Shown: positions 6,134-14,481, numbered from the stretch's first letter. The stretch is 48,366 nt of DNA from an uncultured Bacteroidales bacterium (GCA_902781045.1 CACZHT010000022.1:1-48366), one strand, 5' to 3'. Notes: generated by a model not told the origin, from the letters alone. Made by a program: numbers and translations.

Positions 6134-6936
6134 AACGCGAAGACTTTGAATACTATGTGCCGAGTGCTGTGATGCCCGATGACACGCTGTTTGAGCGCAT
6201 CGCCGAGCAGCTGGCCGAGGGCGAGACGGCGGTGAAGTCGCTGCTGGGCGGCGACCTGTATGCCGCGAGAGATGAAGACCTGACGCTGCTGAACCTGTGC
6301 AACCGCATGGCTTGCCTGACGGCGTACAAACTGGCGATTCCCCACCTTGACCTGGTGCTGACAGAGAATGGCTTCGGGGTGGTGAGCAACCAGAATGTGG
6401 CTCCGGCCAGCGCGGAGCGTGTGAACCGCCTGAGGCAGCAGGTGCAGTTTGCGCTTGACGACACCATCGACGAGCTGCTGGACCTGCTGCGTGGCAACGC
6501 GCAATGGGTGAACACACACGTGGCGGTGGAGGTGTTCCGCTCGCTGGCGTGGAACGGGAGGCAGCAGCTGGTGTACTTCGGCGTGCCTAACGGGCACCGC
6601 TCGACCCTTGACGAGCTGCGGCCGAAGATCACGGCGGCTGAGGCAAAGGTGCAGCACTGCATCTCGCCGGAGTTCTACCAGGAGCTGTGTGACGCTGTGC
6701 GGCATCGCACGGCCACGGCTGAGCAGAACACGGCAATCCACAAGATACTGATGACGGTGGGCGCCGATGTGACCGAAGACCGGGCGATGGCGCACTTCCA
6801 CGTGAAGAAGCTGGTGGAGTGGCTTGACGGCAACATCCGCACATTCCCCACCTATGCCAACTCGACGGCCTACGCTGCCAACACGTTTGAACCTTACAAG
6901 AACGAGAAGGATGACCCGTGCTACTTTTTCGGTTGA
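6130..6936 (+). CDS. DUF6712-like head-tail connector protein
   Basis: The protein has 268 residues and is largely helical. It opens with MKREDFEYYVPSAVMPDD and a conserved-looking LCNRMACLTAYKLAIPHLDL near residue 57. It resembles DUF6712 proteins that occupy the head-tail connector position in Bacteroidales phages; this is from memory of the family. The last 26 nt overlap the next gene. Residues 98-125 form an acidic, Leu-rich helix that might pack in a ring. Confidence 0.6.
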   Translation: MKREDFEYYVPSAVMPDDTLFERIAEQLAEGETAVKSLLGGDLYAARDEDLTLLNLCNRMACLTAYKLAIPHLDLVLTENGFGVVSNQNVAPASAERVNRLRQQVQFALDDTIDELLDLLRGNAQWVNTHVAVEVFRSLAWNGRQQLVYFGVPNGHRSTLDELRPKITAAEAKVQHCISPEFYQELCDAVRHRTATAEQNTAIHKILMTVGADVTEDRAMAHFHVKKLVEWLDGNIRTFPTYANSTAYAANTFEPYKNEKDDPCYFFG

Positions 6937-7666
6937 GCAGAACCGGCTGCGGTTGACAGTGCCGACCGGGTGGCACGAACTGAGCCAGGGCGAGCTGTGC
7001 ATGGCGCTGCGATGCAAGGCGCGCAACGAGGAGCCATGGCGGCAGCGGCTGGCCGTGCTGCTGCACTTGACAGGCATGAAGATCATCAGGCGCGAGGGGA
7101 GCCACTGGGTGTGCAGCGTGCCCACCGATGAGCACAAGTCGCAACGGTTCAACCTCGACCCCGAACTGCTGCCGAGCATCCTTGACAATCTACAGTGGCT
7201 GGATGAGCCCGGCGGCCACCCCGTGCGTCCTGACCGACTGCGCGGCGTGGCTGCCCTGCCGGCCACGCTGCATGATGTGGCCTTCGGGACCTACCTGCAG
7301 TGCGAGAACTGCTACCAGGGCATCTTGCAGAGCCAGAGCGAGGCGGCGGTGACACACCTTGCCACGCTGCTATACCCCGGGCTGAAGGGCAAACTGGCGA
7401 TGTGGGAGCAGCTGGGCGTGATACAGTGGTGGGCACAGGTGAAGACGCTATTTTTCCAGCAATGGCCGAACTTTTTCAAGCCGGGCGACGGCGGCAGCGC
7501 AGCCGCGATGGTGGAGGTGATGAACAACCAAATCAGGGCACTGACCGGCGGCGACGTGACCAAAGAGGCCGAGATCCTGGGCATCGACACGTGGCGCGCG
7601 CTGACCGAGCTGGATGCCAAGGCCCGCGAGGCCGACGAGTTTAACCGCAAAATGAAGAAGAAATGA
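6911..7666 (+). CDS. Phage protein of the connector/tail operon
   Basis: 251 residues from the ATG at 6911. The N-terminal half is mixed and the C-terminal third strongly helical, ending in a basic Lys-rich tail (FNRKMKKK). No family recognised. Its position after the connector-type protein and before two short tail-completion-type genes suggests a tail-assembly role. The stop overlaps the next start by four bases (ATGA). Confidence 0.6.
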   Translation: MTRATFSVEQNRLRLTVPTGWHELSQGELCMALRCKARNEEPWRQRLAVLLHLTGMKIIRREGSHWVCSVPTDEHKSQRFNLDPELLPSILDNLQWLDEPGGHPVRPDRLRGVAALPATLHDVAFGTYLQCENCYQGILQSQSEAAVTHLATLLYPGLKGKLAMWEQLGVIQWWAQVKTLFFQQWPNFFKPGDGGSAAAMVEVMNNQIRALTGGDVTKEAEILGIDTWRALTELDAKAREADEFNRKMKKK

Positions 7667-8166
7667 ACGCGAGACAACTCTTTGACTACATAGACTACTT
7701 CCGGGGGCTGTGGCTGAAGAACAAGCTGGCGCAGCAGGAGCAGTTCAAGTTCTGCACCTGCTCTGGCATCGAGACCCTGCAGGGACCGCTGCAGCAGTTC
7801 CGCACGGCCAACGCATTCTTCTGCGTGGATGACACCAATGACGGTGCCACGTTCAGGGGCCGCAACGGCGGCTGGTTCAAGAAACGCACAGTGACGGTGT
7901 TCCTAATGCACCGCTACAACATCAAATCGATGGCCACCTACACGGCAGCACTCGAGAAATGCCGCACGCTGTTCCGTCAGCTGCTCACCCGTATGCTCAT
8001 CGACGAGGATTTGCTGAGCAACGAGATGGTGTACCTGCGCACCGAGAGCGTGCTGAGCCGTGAGCTGGGGCAATATTTTCTGAACGGCTGCACGGGGCTC
8101 TACTTCATGGTAGAGGTGGCCGAGCCTATCGATCTAACCTTTGACGCGTCGGAATGGCAGAACTGA
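7663..8166 (+). CDS. Probable minor tail/tail-completion protein
   Basis: The protein has 167 residues with a helical start and then alternating strands (TVTVFLMHRY, YFMVEVAEPIDL). The size and the final 'VEVAEPIDLTFDASEW' pattern fit tail-terminator-type proteins, which come in pairs with HK97 gp10-like proteins. The assignment is inference. It overlaps the next gene by 13 nt. Confidence 0.55.
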   Translation: MNARQLFDYIDYFRGLWLKNKLAQQEQFKFCTCSGIETLQGPLQQFRTANAFFCVDDTNDGATFRGRNGGWFKKRTVTVFLMHRYNIKSMATYTAALEKCRTLFRQLLTRMLIDEDLLSNEMVYLRTESVLSRELGQYFLNGCTGLYFMVEVAEPIDLTFDASEWQN

Positions 8167-8699
8167 ACCGACAGGAGATAGAACGCCAGCAGCAACTGTG
8201 GGTTGACAACTGGGCGAAGATGATGGTACAGATATGGAAGGACAAACTGAAATACTGGGCTATAAAGGACACGGGTGCGCTGATGAAGTCGTTCACCGAG
8301 AGCGTGACGCACGACGGCCTGAGCGCGAACATCGTGATGCGGTTCCTTGCCTACGGCATCTATCAAGCCTACGGCGTGGGCAACGGCTACAGCCACGACA
8401 ACGGCGGCGACCTGCCGTTCCTGGGTGCGGCCTACCGCAAGGAGCACGGTTTAAATGAACCCCGCCTTGCCGGTGGTAAAAAGCCAGATGGAGACATACC
8501 TACCAGTGGTCAGCCACGTCAAAAAGGTTATGGCTATTTAAGCAGCGGCAAGCCCCGTGAAAGGCGCGACTGGTTCAACCCCAAACTCTACGCGTCACTG
8601 ATGCGCATGAAAGAGACTATGGCGCACATGATAGGCGAGGAGGCCGCCGCAGTGATCTGCGAAGCCCTCGAGGATGCCCGCAAAGCCGTGGAGAGGTAG
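8154..8699 (+). CDS. HK97 gp10-like / virion morphogenesis protein
   Basis: 181 residues. The pattern IKDTGALMKSFT followed by IVMRFLAYGIYQAYGVG and a C-terminal helical segment with a Leu/Met-rich face is typical of HK97 gp10 or Mu gpG-like tail-completion proteins. Residues 100-140 form a Gly/Lys/Pro-rich insert that looks disordered. It is the last gene of the first virion block. The AT-rich TcmP cassette begins about 60 nt later, interrupting the usual run of tail genes. Confidence 0.6.
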   Translation: MAELNRQEIERQQQLWVDNWAKMMVQIWKDKLKYWAIKDTGALMKSFTESVTHDGLSANIVMRFLAYGIYQAYGVGNGYSHDNGGDLPFLGAAYRKEHGLNEPRLAGGKKPDGDIPTSGQPRQKGYGYLSSGKPRERRDWFNPKLYASLMRMKETMAHMIGEEAAAVICEALEDARKAVER

Positions 8700-8770
8700 T
8701 ATGTTGAGAAATAATTATCACTCCGCAAATAAATCAGTCAATGGACAATAGTTGATTAAGATTTTAGTTG

Positions 8771-8778
8771 TATATTTG
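8771..8778 (+). promoter_or_regulatory. -7 box of the TcmP / three-Cys cassette
   Basis: TATATTTG at 8771-8778, with a possible TTG at 8752-8754, lies 27 nt before the ATG at 8805. The cassette therefore has a promoter separate from the upstream virion operon. Confidence 0.6.
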
Positions 8779-8804
8779 CAGAGGATATATTTAATTTGGC
8801 TACT

Positions 8805-9740
8805 ATGGATTTCAACAATAACGACAATTCGCTGATGGCATGTGAGCCTATGGCATCCTGGGGTGGGCAATGGACAGAGGAAAAACTGGACACATTCGAG
8901 AAATATGTCAAGGCGTATCTGACCATTATGAATGCTTATCGCGACAAGTTCAACTGGCAACTTGTTTATGTGGATGGGTTCGCTGGTAGTGGGTCCAGGA
9001 ATGAGTCCAATACTGAAGCACCATCTGAACTGCTGCTGGATCTTTTCAAGAATGAAGATATAGAAGAATCAGAGATAAACACTTATAAAGGCGCTGCAGA
9101 ACGAGTTCTTAGCATTGATATGCGTGGATTTGATTTCTATTATTTTATTGATAAAGACGAGGAATCCAGCAATCGACTTAAACAACATCTTGCACATCTT
9201 ATCAAAGGTAAGAAAGTCCAGTTTCGTAGTGATGATGCCAACACAGAAGTTAAGAAATTAGCCTCTGCAATGAAGAAGAATTCCAAATATCGCGCATTAG
9301 TTCTCCTTGATCCATTCGGTATGCAAGTGAATTGGGACACAATTGTTGCGCTAGAAGGGACAAAAACTGATCTCTGGATATTAGTGCCAACAGGGGTGAT
9401 TGTCAATCGCCTATTAGTTCGCAAGGGGGAGCCGTTACACATAGAGCGGTTAACTTCATTTTTCGGCAAAAATGAGGAGTTTTTGAAACAATACTTCTAC
9501 AGCAGAGTACAAGAACAAACTCTTTTTGGCGAGGTTGAAAGAATTGAAAAAGTCAAGAAGCCGATACAAAAGATTGCTGAATTGTATGTTCAGCAACTTC
9601 AGGGTATTTTTAAATATGTCACTCCAGAACCATTGGTGCTCTATAACTCAAGACATACGCCTATTTTCCATTTTGTTTGTGCGTCAAACAATGAAACTGC
9701 AATCAAAATTGCTAGTCAAATCATCAAAAAGAAAAAGTAA
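8805..9740 (+). CDS. tcmP: Three-Cys-motif partner protein TcmP
   Basis: 311 residues from the ATG at 8805 (a TTG at 8796 is an alternative). It matches the three-Cys-motif partner family: an N-terminal WTEEKLDTFEKYVKAYL helix, then YVDGFAGSG, and later LLDPFGMQVNWD. The last two resemble motif I and a motif IV-like segment of class I S-adenosylmethionine-dependent enzymes, so a Rossmann methyltransferase-like fold is likely. The catalytic activity and substrate are unknown to me. As in other genomes, the next gene encodes the three-Cys-motif protein. The pair is AT-rich against the flanking phage genes and has its own promoter and terminator, which marks it as cargo. Confidence 0.85.
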   Translation: MDFNNNDNSLMACEPMASWGGQWTEEKLDTFEKYVKAYLTIMNAYRDKFNWQLVYVDGFAGSGSRNESNTEAPSELLLDLFKNEDIEESEINTYKGAAERVLSIDMRGFDFYYFIDKDEESSNRLKQHLAHLIKGKKVQFRSDDANTEVKKLASAMKKNSKYRALVLLDPFGMQVNWDTIVALEGTKTDLWILVPTGVIVNRLLVRKGEPLHIERLTSFFGKNEEFLKQYFYSRVQEQTLFGEVERIEKVKKPIQKIAELYVQQLQGIFKYVTPEPLVLYNSRHTPIFHFVCASNNETAIKIASQIIKKKK

Positions 9741-9742
9741 TT

Positions 9743-10468
9743 ATGCGAACCACAAAAATAGAATGGACAGATAAAACATGGAATCCCATTACGGGATGCA
9801 CGAAGAAATCACCTGGTTGCGCCCATTGCTATGCCGAAGTCATGGCTAAACGCCTGCAGGCTATGGGCCAGCCCAAATACCGAAACGCCTTCACCTTGAC
9901 ACTCCATGAGGGGTCTCTCGATGAACCATTATCTTGGTCGGGAACCCACAACATATTCGTTTGCTCAATGAGTGACATCTTTCATGAGGAAGTACCCTTT
10001 GATTTCGTTGATAGGATAATCTCAACCATAGATAAGACTCCTCAGCATCGTTATCAAATTCTCACAAAGCGTGCAGAGCGCATGGCTTCATATTTTGCCA
10101 CTAGGGCAATCCCCAAAAACGTTTGGCTCGGTGTGACCGTGGAATGCCAGAGCTCTCGGCAACGAATAAACTACCTTCGTGACCTCGATGCAACAGTAAA
10201 ATTCCTTTCGTGTGAGCCTCTGCTTGAAGACTTGGACGAAATCAATCTCGCAGGTATTGATTGGGTAATTGTGGGTGGAGAGAGTGGCAATCAAGCGCGC
10301 CCCATGAAAGAAGAATGGGTTATAAATATTAAACACCAAGTTGAAGAATCAGGAGCTGCTTTCTTCTTCAAACAATGGGGCACATGGGGTAGCGATGGTG
10401 TTAAACGCAGTAAGCACAAGAATGGGAAATTGCTAGAAGGAGTGGTAGTGCAGCAGATGCCTGATTGA
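9743..10468 (+). CDS. Phage Gp37/Gp68 (DUF5131) family, three-Cys-motif protein
   Basis: 241 residues. The opening KIEWTDKTWNPITGC and then SPGCAHCYAE carry the family's three Cys residues (19, 26 and 29), spaced C-x6-C-x2-C. The family resembles radical SAM enzymes, with an altered cluster-binding motif and later segments such as FSCEPLLEDL and IVGGESG. It starts 2 nt after tcmP, so the two are cotranscribed. The known association suggests they act together, perhaps modifying nucleic acid or a cofactor, for phage competition or DNA protection. No function is proven as far as I know. Confidence 0.85.
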   Translation: MRTTKIEWTDKTWNPITGCTKKSPGCAHCYAEVMAKRLQAMGQPKYRNAFTLTLHEGSLDEPLSWSGTHNIFVCSMSDIFHEEVPFDFVDRIISTIDKTPQHRYQILTKRAERMASYFATRAIPKNVWLGVTVECQSSRQRINYLRDLDATVKFLSCEPLLEDLDEINLAGIDWVIVGGESGNQARPMKEEWVINIKHQVEESGAAFFFKQWGTWGSDGVKRSKHKNGKLLEGVVVQQMPD

Positions 10469-10518
10469 TGAGAACATAAAGCAACCACACATATTTACAT
10501 TTCAAAAGAATGATCGAT

Positions 10519-10550
10519 GAGGGTGTGCTGAACCGCACATCCTCTTTTTT
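10519..10550 (+). terminator. Intrinsic terminator after the TcmP cassette
   Basis: 10519-10528 pairs with 10535-10544 (10 bp including one G-T pair), followed by six T residues. It closes the cassette that begins with the promoter at 8771. Confidence 0.85.
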
Positions 10551-10577
10551 GTCTTTTTACGTCCAGCGATGCCATCG

Positions 10578-10585
10578 TAATTTTG
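10578..10585 (+). promoter_or_regulatory. -7 box of the tail-fibre gene
   Basis: TAATTTTG lies 19 nt before the ATG at 10605, restarting transcription of virion genes after the cassette terminator. Confidence 0.6.
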
Positions 10586-10604
10586 CAAACAAAAAACAAA
10601 TATT

Positions 10605-11714
10605 ATGGCAAAGACAATAGACGAACTTAAAAGTGCTGCCGCGGTGGTGCGCGACGCCACCGAGGAGCACGAGAACACAGCACTGCGCATCGGACAGCTG
10701 CTGCTCGACACGATCGAGACGCTGGGCGATGTGCAGGCCAACGCCATCAAAGGCTTTGTGGCGATTGGGAGCGTGGACGACCTGCCCGAGAGTCCTACCG
10801 CCGAGCAGCAGCAGAAAGGGTGGCTGCTAGGCACGGTGCTCTATGTTTGGGTAGGCACCGGCGGCGACACACTTGGCGGCAAATACCAAAGCGCACAACT
10901 CAAGGGTGCTGATGGTGCCCCTGGCGAAAAAGGTGACAAGGGGGAAAGTGGTGTGCACCTGGGCGATGTGGCACTGGTGAACGACCTGACGACAGGTGGT
11001 GAGGCGAGCGCCCTCTCCGCGGAGATGGGCAAGGTGCTGGGGCAGAGCATGACGGCCAATCGGAGAGTCAATGGCGGTGAAGCATTCGTCGAGAAAAAGA
11101 ATGACGACATCCCGACTGATGGTCTTGTGATTTCATTGCGCTCTATCTATGGCACTGAACAAGATGGGCTGTGGACAAATTCTGTAGACAGCACAAGCGC
11201 ATACAGCCCAACGATGACACGAGGGGCATTTGAACGCGGCGTTTGCTCTCAACCACGTTTGACATTCACGGTGCAAGAGTTCAATGATTTGTGGGGTGGC
11301 AATGAGTTTACTTTCGTTTTAAGATTCAGCAGGGTAGAAAGAACTGGATATACAAGTGTTATTGCAGGAGGTAAAATAGAGGGCTCGTCTAATTCATACC
11401 CCTACGTCTATTATAGTAATCCAGAGAATAAAATTGGTTGTTCACTTGCTAATATTGGGGGTAATTTTAACAGTGTACTCCTAACTGAAGATAACGACCA
11501 AAAAATGACTTATGTTGTCCGAAAAGGTATCGGATATACTGATATATTCTTCAATGGCGTATTGCATCAACATAAGACTTATAGCACTGGCAATGTTCCC
11601 CCGACTATCGGGAGTGATTGTTCAATGGATTTATACAGATTCGATGTGTATGATATTCTTTATTATTCAAGAGCGTTGACCGATAATGAAATAATTGATT
11701 TAAGCACTTATTGA
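10605..11714 (+). CDS. Phage tail fibre with collagen-like stretch and LamG-like C-terminus
   Basis: 369 residues. The N-terminal part (1-100) is helical, as for virion attachment. A short collagen-like run GADGAPGEKGDKGESG lies at about 105-120, and a DLTTGGEASALSAEMGKVL segment typical of Bacteroidales phage fibres at about 129-147. The C-terminal 200 residues look like a LamG/concanavalin-type beta sandwich, ending ...YYSRALTDNEIIDL, and are probably the receptor-binding part. DNA composition shifts from GC-rich to AT-rich near 11080, just where the fibre turns into its binding domain. This suggests domain exchange. It overlaps or abuts the next gene. Confidence 0.75.
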   Translation: MAKTIDELKSAAAVVRDATEEHENTALRIGQLLLDTIETLGDVQANAIKGFVAIGSVDDLPESPTAEQQQKGWLLGTVLYVWVGTGGDTLGGKYQSAQLKGADGAPGEKGDKGESGVHLGDVALVNDLTTGGEASALSAEMGKVLGQSMTANRRVNGGEAFVEKKNDDIPTDGLVISLRSIYGTEQDGLWTNSVDSTSAYSPTMTRGAFERGVCSQPRLTFTVQEFNDLWGGNEFTFVLRFSRVERTGYTSVIAGGKIEGSSNSYPYVYYSNPENKIGCSLANIGGNFNSVLLTEDNDQKMTYVVRKGIGYTDIFFNGVLHQHKTYSTGNVPPTIGSDCSMDLYRFDVYDILYYSRALTDNEIIDLSTY

Positions 11715-11716
11715 TT

Positions 11717-12526
11717 ATGGAAACAAAGATGTCAACAAGAGTCCTAATGGACGCAAGTGGTGTTGCAATCTCACCAAAAGTGTTAAGCAAAGATGTCGTT
11801 GTCAAGCAAGGCGAATTGTCTTTCAAAGATGCCAGTGTTTTGTTCTATAAGCAAACATCACTGAAGGGCAAGACTATCATCTTTGACGGAGATAGCATTA
11901 CGGAGGAAAATTTCCGCTCAGCGCGACCCTGGCACAAATATCTTATGGATTGGTACGGGTTCACTGACATCAATGTTGGTGTTAGCGGTACAGGATTAGT
12001 CAAGCCGAGCGGCAACAAGGTTGGTGCTATAGCACGTCTGCCTAATTACACGACAGATTGCGATGCTTATGTGTTCATGGGCAACATGAATGACGGTACA
12101 TCAAGCGGTGGTATATCGACCATTGGCACTAAAGGGAGCACGGATACATCAACTTTGTATGGCGCAATCAAGGTGTTTTTTGACGCATTGATCGAGAAGT
12201 ATCCGCTAAAGCCATTGCTAATGATTTCGTCGTCGCCACGCAGCCAAGTAGGAACGCTCGGTAAATGCTATGGCAGTGACGCGTGGTTCGCCGAATGGGT
12301 GAAAGTATGGAGAGAGATGTGTACCGACTACGGGATTGCGTTTCTTGACCTTTACAGCGAGATTGGTGGGCTGCGCCCCTGGAACGATGAAAATAATCTG
12401 GAATATTTCTCTCCTGATGGTACTGGTTCTGGTAGCTATTCTGCCGATGGCATCCACCCAAACAGCAAAGGTCACCTAATCATGGCACGTTATGTGTCTT
12501 CTTTCATTGTTGACAATATTTATTGA
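11717..12526 (+). CDS. SGNH/GDSL-family hydrolase, phage-encoded
   Basis: 269 residues. The nucleophile block reads IIFDGDSIT (Ser60), with GVSGTG and GNMNDG as the Gly and Asn oxyanion blocks and DGIHPNSKGH near the C-terminus supplying the catalytic Asp and His. These are the four SGNH hydrolase blocks. Such enzymes remove acyl groups from sugars or lipids. Right after a fibre gene, this one probably deacetylates host surface polysaccharide during adsorption (inference). No signal peptide, as expected for a virion protein. Its AT-rich composition matches the preceding fibre tip, so the two may have moved together. Confidence 0.85.
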   Translation: METKMSTRVLMDASGVAISPKVLSKDVVVKQGELSFKDASVLFYKQTSLKGKTIIFDGDSITEENFRSARPWHKYLMDWYGFTDINVGVSGTGLVKPSGNKVGAIARLPNYTTDCDAYVFMGNMNDGTSSGGISTIGTKGSTDTSTLYGAIKVFFDALIEKYPLKPLLMISSSPRSQVGTLGKCYGSDAWFAEWVKVWREMCTDYGIAFLDLYSEIGGLRPWNDENNLEYFSPDGTGSGSYSADGIHPNSKGHLIMARYVSSFIVDNIY

Positions 12527-12537
12527 TTGGCATGACA

Positions 12538-12594
12538 CAGACGCTGATTGACATGAGCCATCGCCAGCAGCCGGCTCATGCCAATCAACGTCTG
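12538..12594. terminator. Long hairpin between convergent genes, probable bidirectional terminator
   Basis: 12538-12559 and 12573-12594 form a 22-bp inverted repeat with two imperfect pairs. It lies between the SGNH hydrolase gene and the minus-strand 68-residue gene and could end both transcripts. Confidence 0.7.
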
Positions 12595-12611
12595 CCCCAT
12601 AATACTGTTAC

Positions 12612-12818
12612 CTATATCCCGAGTACTTCGTAGTTTACGGTTGAGCCATAGAAATACTCCTCAATCTCTGCCATCAAGTCTGCTATGCCGATACTGCTTT
12701 GCATGGTGCAGAATTTCGACAGCATGGCGAGGCGTTTGTTGTAGTCCTCCCTTGTGCTTCGCTTTACCATGCGGGAGAGGTGCTGGCGGTAGTGGTCAAA
12801 AACATTGGTTAGTGTCAT
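12612..12818 (-). CDS. Small hypothetical phage protein
   Basis: 68 residues: an N-terminal basic region (VFDHYRQHLSRMVKRSTRED) and an acidic C-terminal part. It is probably helical and resembles a short DNA-binding or regulatory protein. It is the only minus-strand gene within the second virion block and is divergent from the holin gene. It could regulate lysis timing; this rests on position only. Confidence 0.5.
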   Translation of the reverse strand: MTLTNVFDHYRQHLSRMVKRSTREDYNKRLAMLSKFCTMQSSIGIADLMAEIEEYFYGSTVNYEVLGI

Positions 12819-12851
12819 TGTTTTGTCTTTTTATGAGTTGAAATATGGTTA

Positions 12852-12859
12852 TACTTTTG
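12852..12859 (+). promoter_or_regulatory. -7 box of the lysis genes
   Basis: TACTTTTG lies 20 nt before the holin ATG at 12880. Confidence 0.55.
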
Positions 12860-12879
12860 CAAAGTTAAATGCAAAAGAT

Positions 12880-13164
12880 ATGAGACCGAATAAGAAAGAC
12901 AGCGTTGCGACATGGAGTGCGGTGGGCATGCTCGCATTCGGCGTGGGCATCACCACCGCAGGGTTTATCATTCCACCCTCAGGCGAGATTCATGACTCTG
13001 TACTGTGGGTTCTGGGCCAGGCACTGCTCTATAGCGGCAGCATCTTCGGCATCACACTTTACACCAAGCGCAAACTTGGCGAGATTGAAGAGACCATTGC
13101 CAACCGATTACCTAAAGACAAAAACATCAAAAATGAAGACTATCAAGAGGGGCTGCAAGGGTGA
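12880..13164 (+). CDS. Phage holin-like protein
   Basis: 94 residues. Two hydrophobic segments (about 15-33 and 44-62) are followed by a charged tail of about 30 residues, matching class II holins in size and topology. It directly precedes and overlaps (32 nt) the amidase gene, which is the usual lysis-cassette order. It would form inner-membrane lesions that release the endolysin. A longer reading upstream of 12880 would run through the promoter and is rejected. Confidence 0.7.
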   Translation: MRPNKKDSVATWSAVGMLAFGVGITTAGFIIPPSGEIHDSVLWVLGQALLYSGSIFGITLYTKRKLGEIEETIANRLPKDKNIKNEDYQEGLQG

Positions 13165-13930
13165 CGAGGTCATCACCTTGCAGCAAGCGTTGCACATCAC
13201 TGCAGATGGCGACTTCGGCCCCAAGACCGAGGCTGCCGTGATAGTATTCCAAAAGAGCCACAATCTCACACCTGACGGCATTGTCGGCCCTATGACATGG
13301 GCAGCACTGGGCGTTACCGACAGCAGGTGCGTTGACCCATCGGTCATTTACGCACCGCTAGCATGTTGCATCACTCGAACGCCTAACCGCTTAATCAAAT
13401 ATTTGGCCATTCACTACACAGCCGGGGGCAGCAGCGCACCAGGCCGTGCCAAGGGCATGAAGGCTTCGTGGGAGGCCACAAAACGAGCCTCGGCCGACTT
13501 CGGGGTGGACGACCGAGACTTGGTGCAGTTCAACCCCGATTTGAAAAACTTCAAGTGCTGGTCGGTTGGTGATGCCAGAAAGCCTGCTGGCGGTGGAGCT
13601 CAGTTCTACGGCATAGCCACAAACGCCAACACCATCAGCATTGAGATATGCTCCAACCTCAAGCCGGGCTACAGCCACCAGGCAGTCAACCACGACGGCT
13701 GGTTCTTTACAGAAGCGGCTCTTAATAACGCAGTCAAACTCGCCAAGATCCTGATGCGGAAGTTTAACATTCCCATCGAGCGAGTGGTGCGGCACTATGA
13801 TATCTCAGGCAAGATATGCCCGGGTGTTGTGGGCTGGAACAATTACGCCCGTTTTGATAAGAATGGCAAGCGCACTGGCGAAAAGAACGACAGCGCAGCA
13901 TGGCTGGCTTTTAAAGAACGACTGAAATGA
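13133..13930 (+). CDS. Endolysin: peptidoglycan-binding domain plus N-acetylmuramoyl-L-alanine amidase
   Basis: 265 residues. Residues 1-60 form a PG_binding_1 domain (GDEVITLQQALHITADGDFG, then VIVFQKSHNLTPDGIVG). Residues 85-260 form an Amidase_2 / T7-lysozyme-type domain. Zinc ligands are visible as His94 (LAIHYTAGG), His221 (RHYDIS) and Cys229 (KICPG); the eight-residue H-to-C spacing is that of T7 lysozyme. It cleaves between MurNAc and L-Ala in peptidoglycan to lyse the host. The start at 13133 lies inside the holin gene and the stop overlaps the spanin-like gene by four bases. Confidence 0.92.
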   Translation: MKTIKRGCKGDEVITLQQALHITADGDFGPKTEAAVIVFQKSHNLTPDGIVGPMTWAALGVTDSRCVDPSVIYAPLACCITRTPNRLIKYLAIHYTAGGSSAPGRAKGMKASWEATKRASADFGVDDRDLVQFNPDLKNFKCWSVGDARKPAGGGAQFYGIATNANTISIEICSNLKPGYSHQAVNHDGWFFTEAALNNAVKLAKILMRKFNIPIERVVRHYDISGKICPGVVGWNNYARFDKNGKRTGEKNDSAAWLAFKERLK

Positions 13931-14481
13931 CAACCCGAAAAATCATCAAAGAGGCAGCCATAGGCTGTGCGCAGATTGCCGTGGGTCTATTCCTTGGTGC
14001 ATTGGCGTGCCTGCTAATCACACTGTGTTCGTGCCGCTCGCAGAAAGCCATGACCGCCGAGGTTGTGAAACATGTGCATGACACCACCACCGTACATGAT
14101 ACGACGGTGGTGGAGCGTGTGATCACAAACAACATCATCCAACATGACAGCATCATCACACGACAGAACATCTCGGCCTCGATGATGCAGGCCCTGTTCG
14201 ACAGTCTCGGCAATTTGCAGTCTGTTACCAACTATACATATAATGTCAATCACACATCACAACAAGGCAACAAGCTCGTGCAAGCAGCATCAGACAGCAC
14301 CGCCATGGTGGCGACGCATCAGCAGGAGGCCGCCCATGGAGAGGATAGCCGTGACTTTGCACATCAAGAAGCTAAGCCTATGCTCAGCACCACGCAAAAG
14401 ATTTTTGTGGTGGCGGGTGCGCTGGCACTGATTGCATGGCTACTTTTCTTTGCCTACAAACTCAGACCAAAAAATGATTGA
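13927..14481 (+). CDS. Spanin-like lysis protein (possible unimolecular spanin)
   Basis: 184 residues. The N-terminus has a long hydrophobic stretch (11-33) ending in Leu-Cys-Ser-Cys, which can be read as a lipobox (Cys36). A periplasmic-type middle follows, rich in His, Asp and Thr. The C-terminus has a second hydrophobic segment (about 157-176) and a short basic tail. An outer-membrane lipid anchor plus an inner-membrane C-terminal helix is the layout of a unimolecular spanin, which fuses the two membranes at the last lysis step. Its place right after holin and amidase supports this. If the first stretch is a plain transmembrane helix, it is a two-span protein of unknown role. Confidence 0.55.
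   Translation: MTTRKIIKEAAIGCAQIAVGLFLGALACLLITLCSCRSQKAMTAEVVKHVHDTTTVHDTTVVERVITNNIIQHDSIITRQNISASMMQALFDSLGNLQSVTNYTYNVNHTSQQGNKLVQAASDSTAMVATHQQEAAHGEDSRDFAHQEAKPMLSTTQKIFVVAGALALIAWLLFFAYKLRPKND

Noticed and set aside
10605..11714. Possible diversity-generating retroelement target in the tail fibre
   Set aside because: No reverse transcriptase gene and no template repeat were seen within the window.
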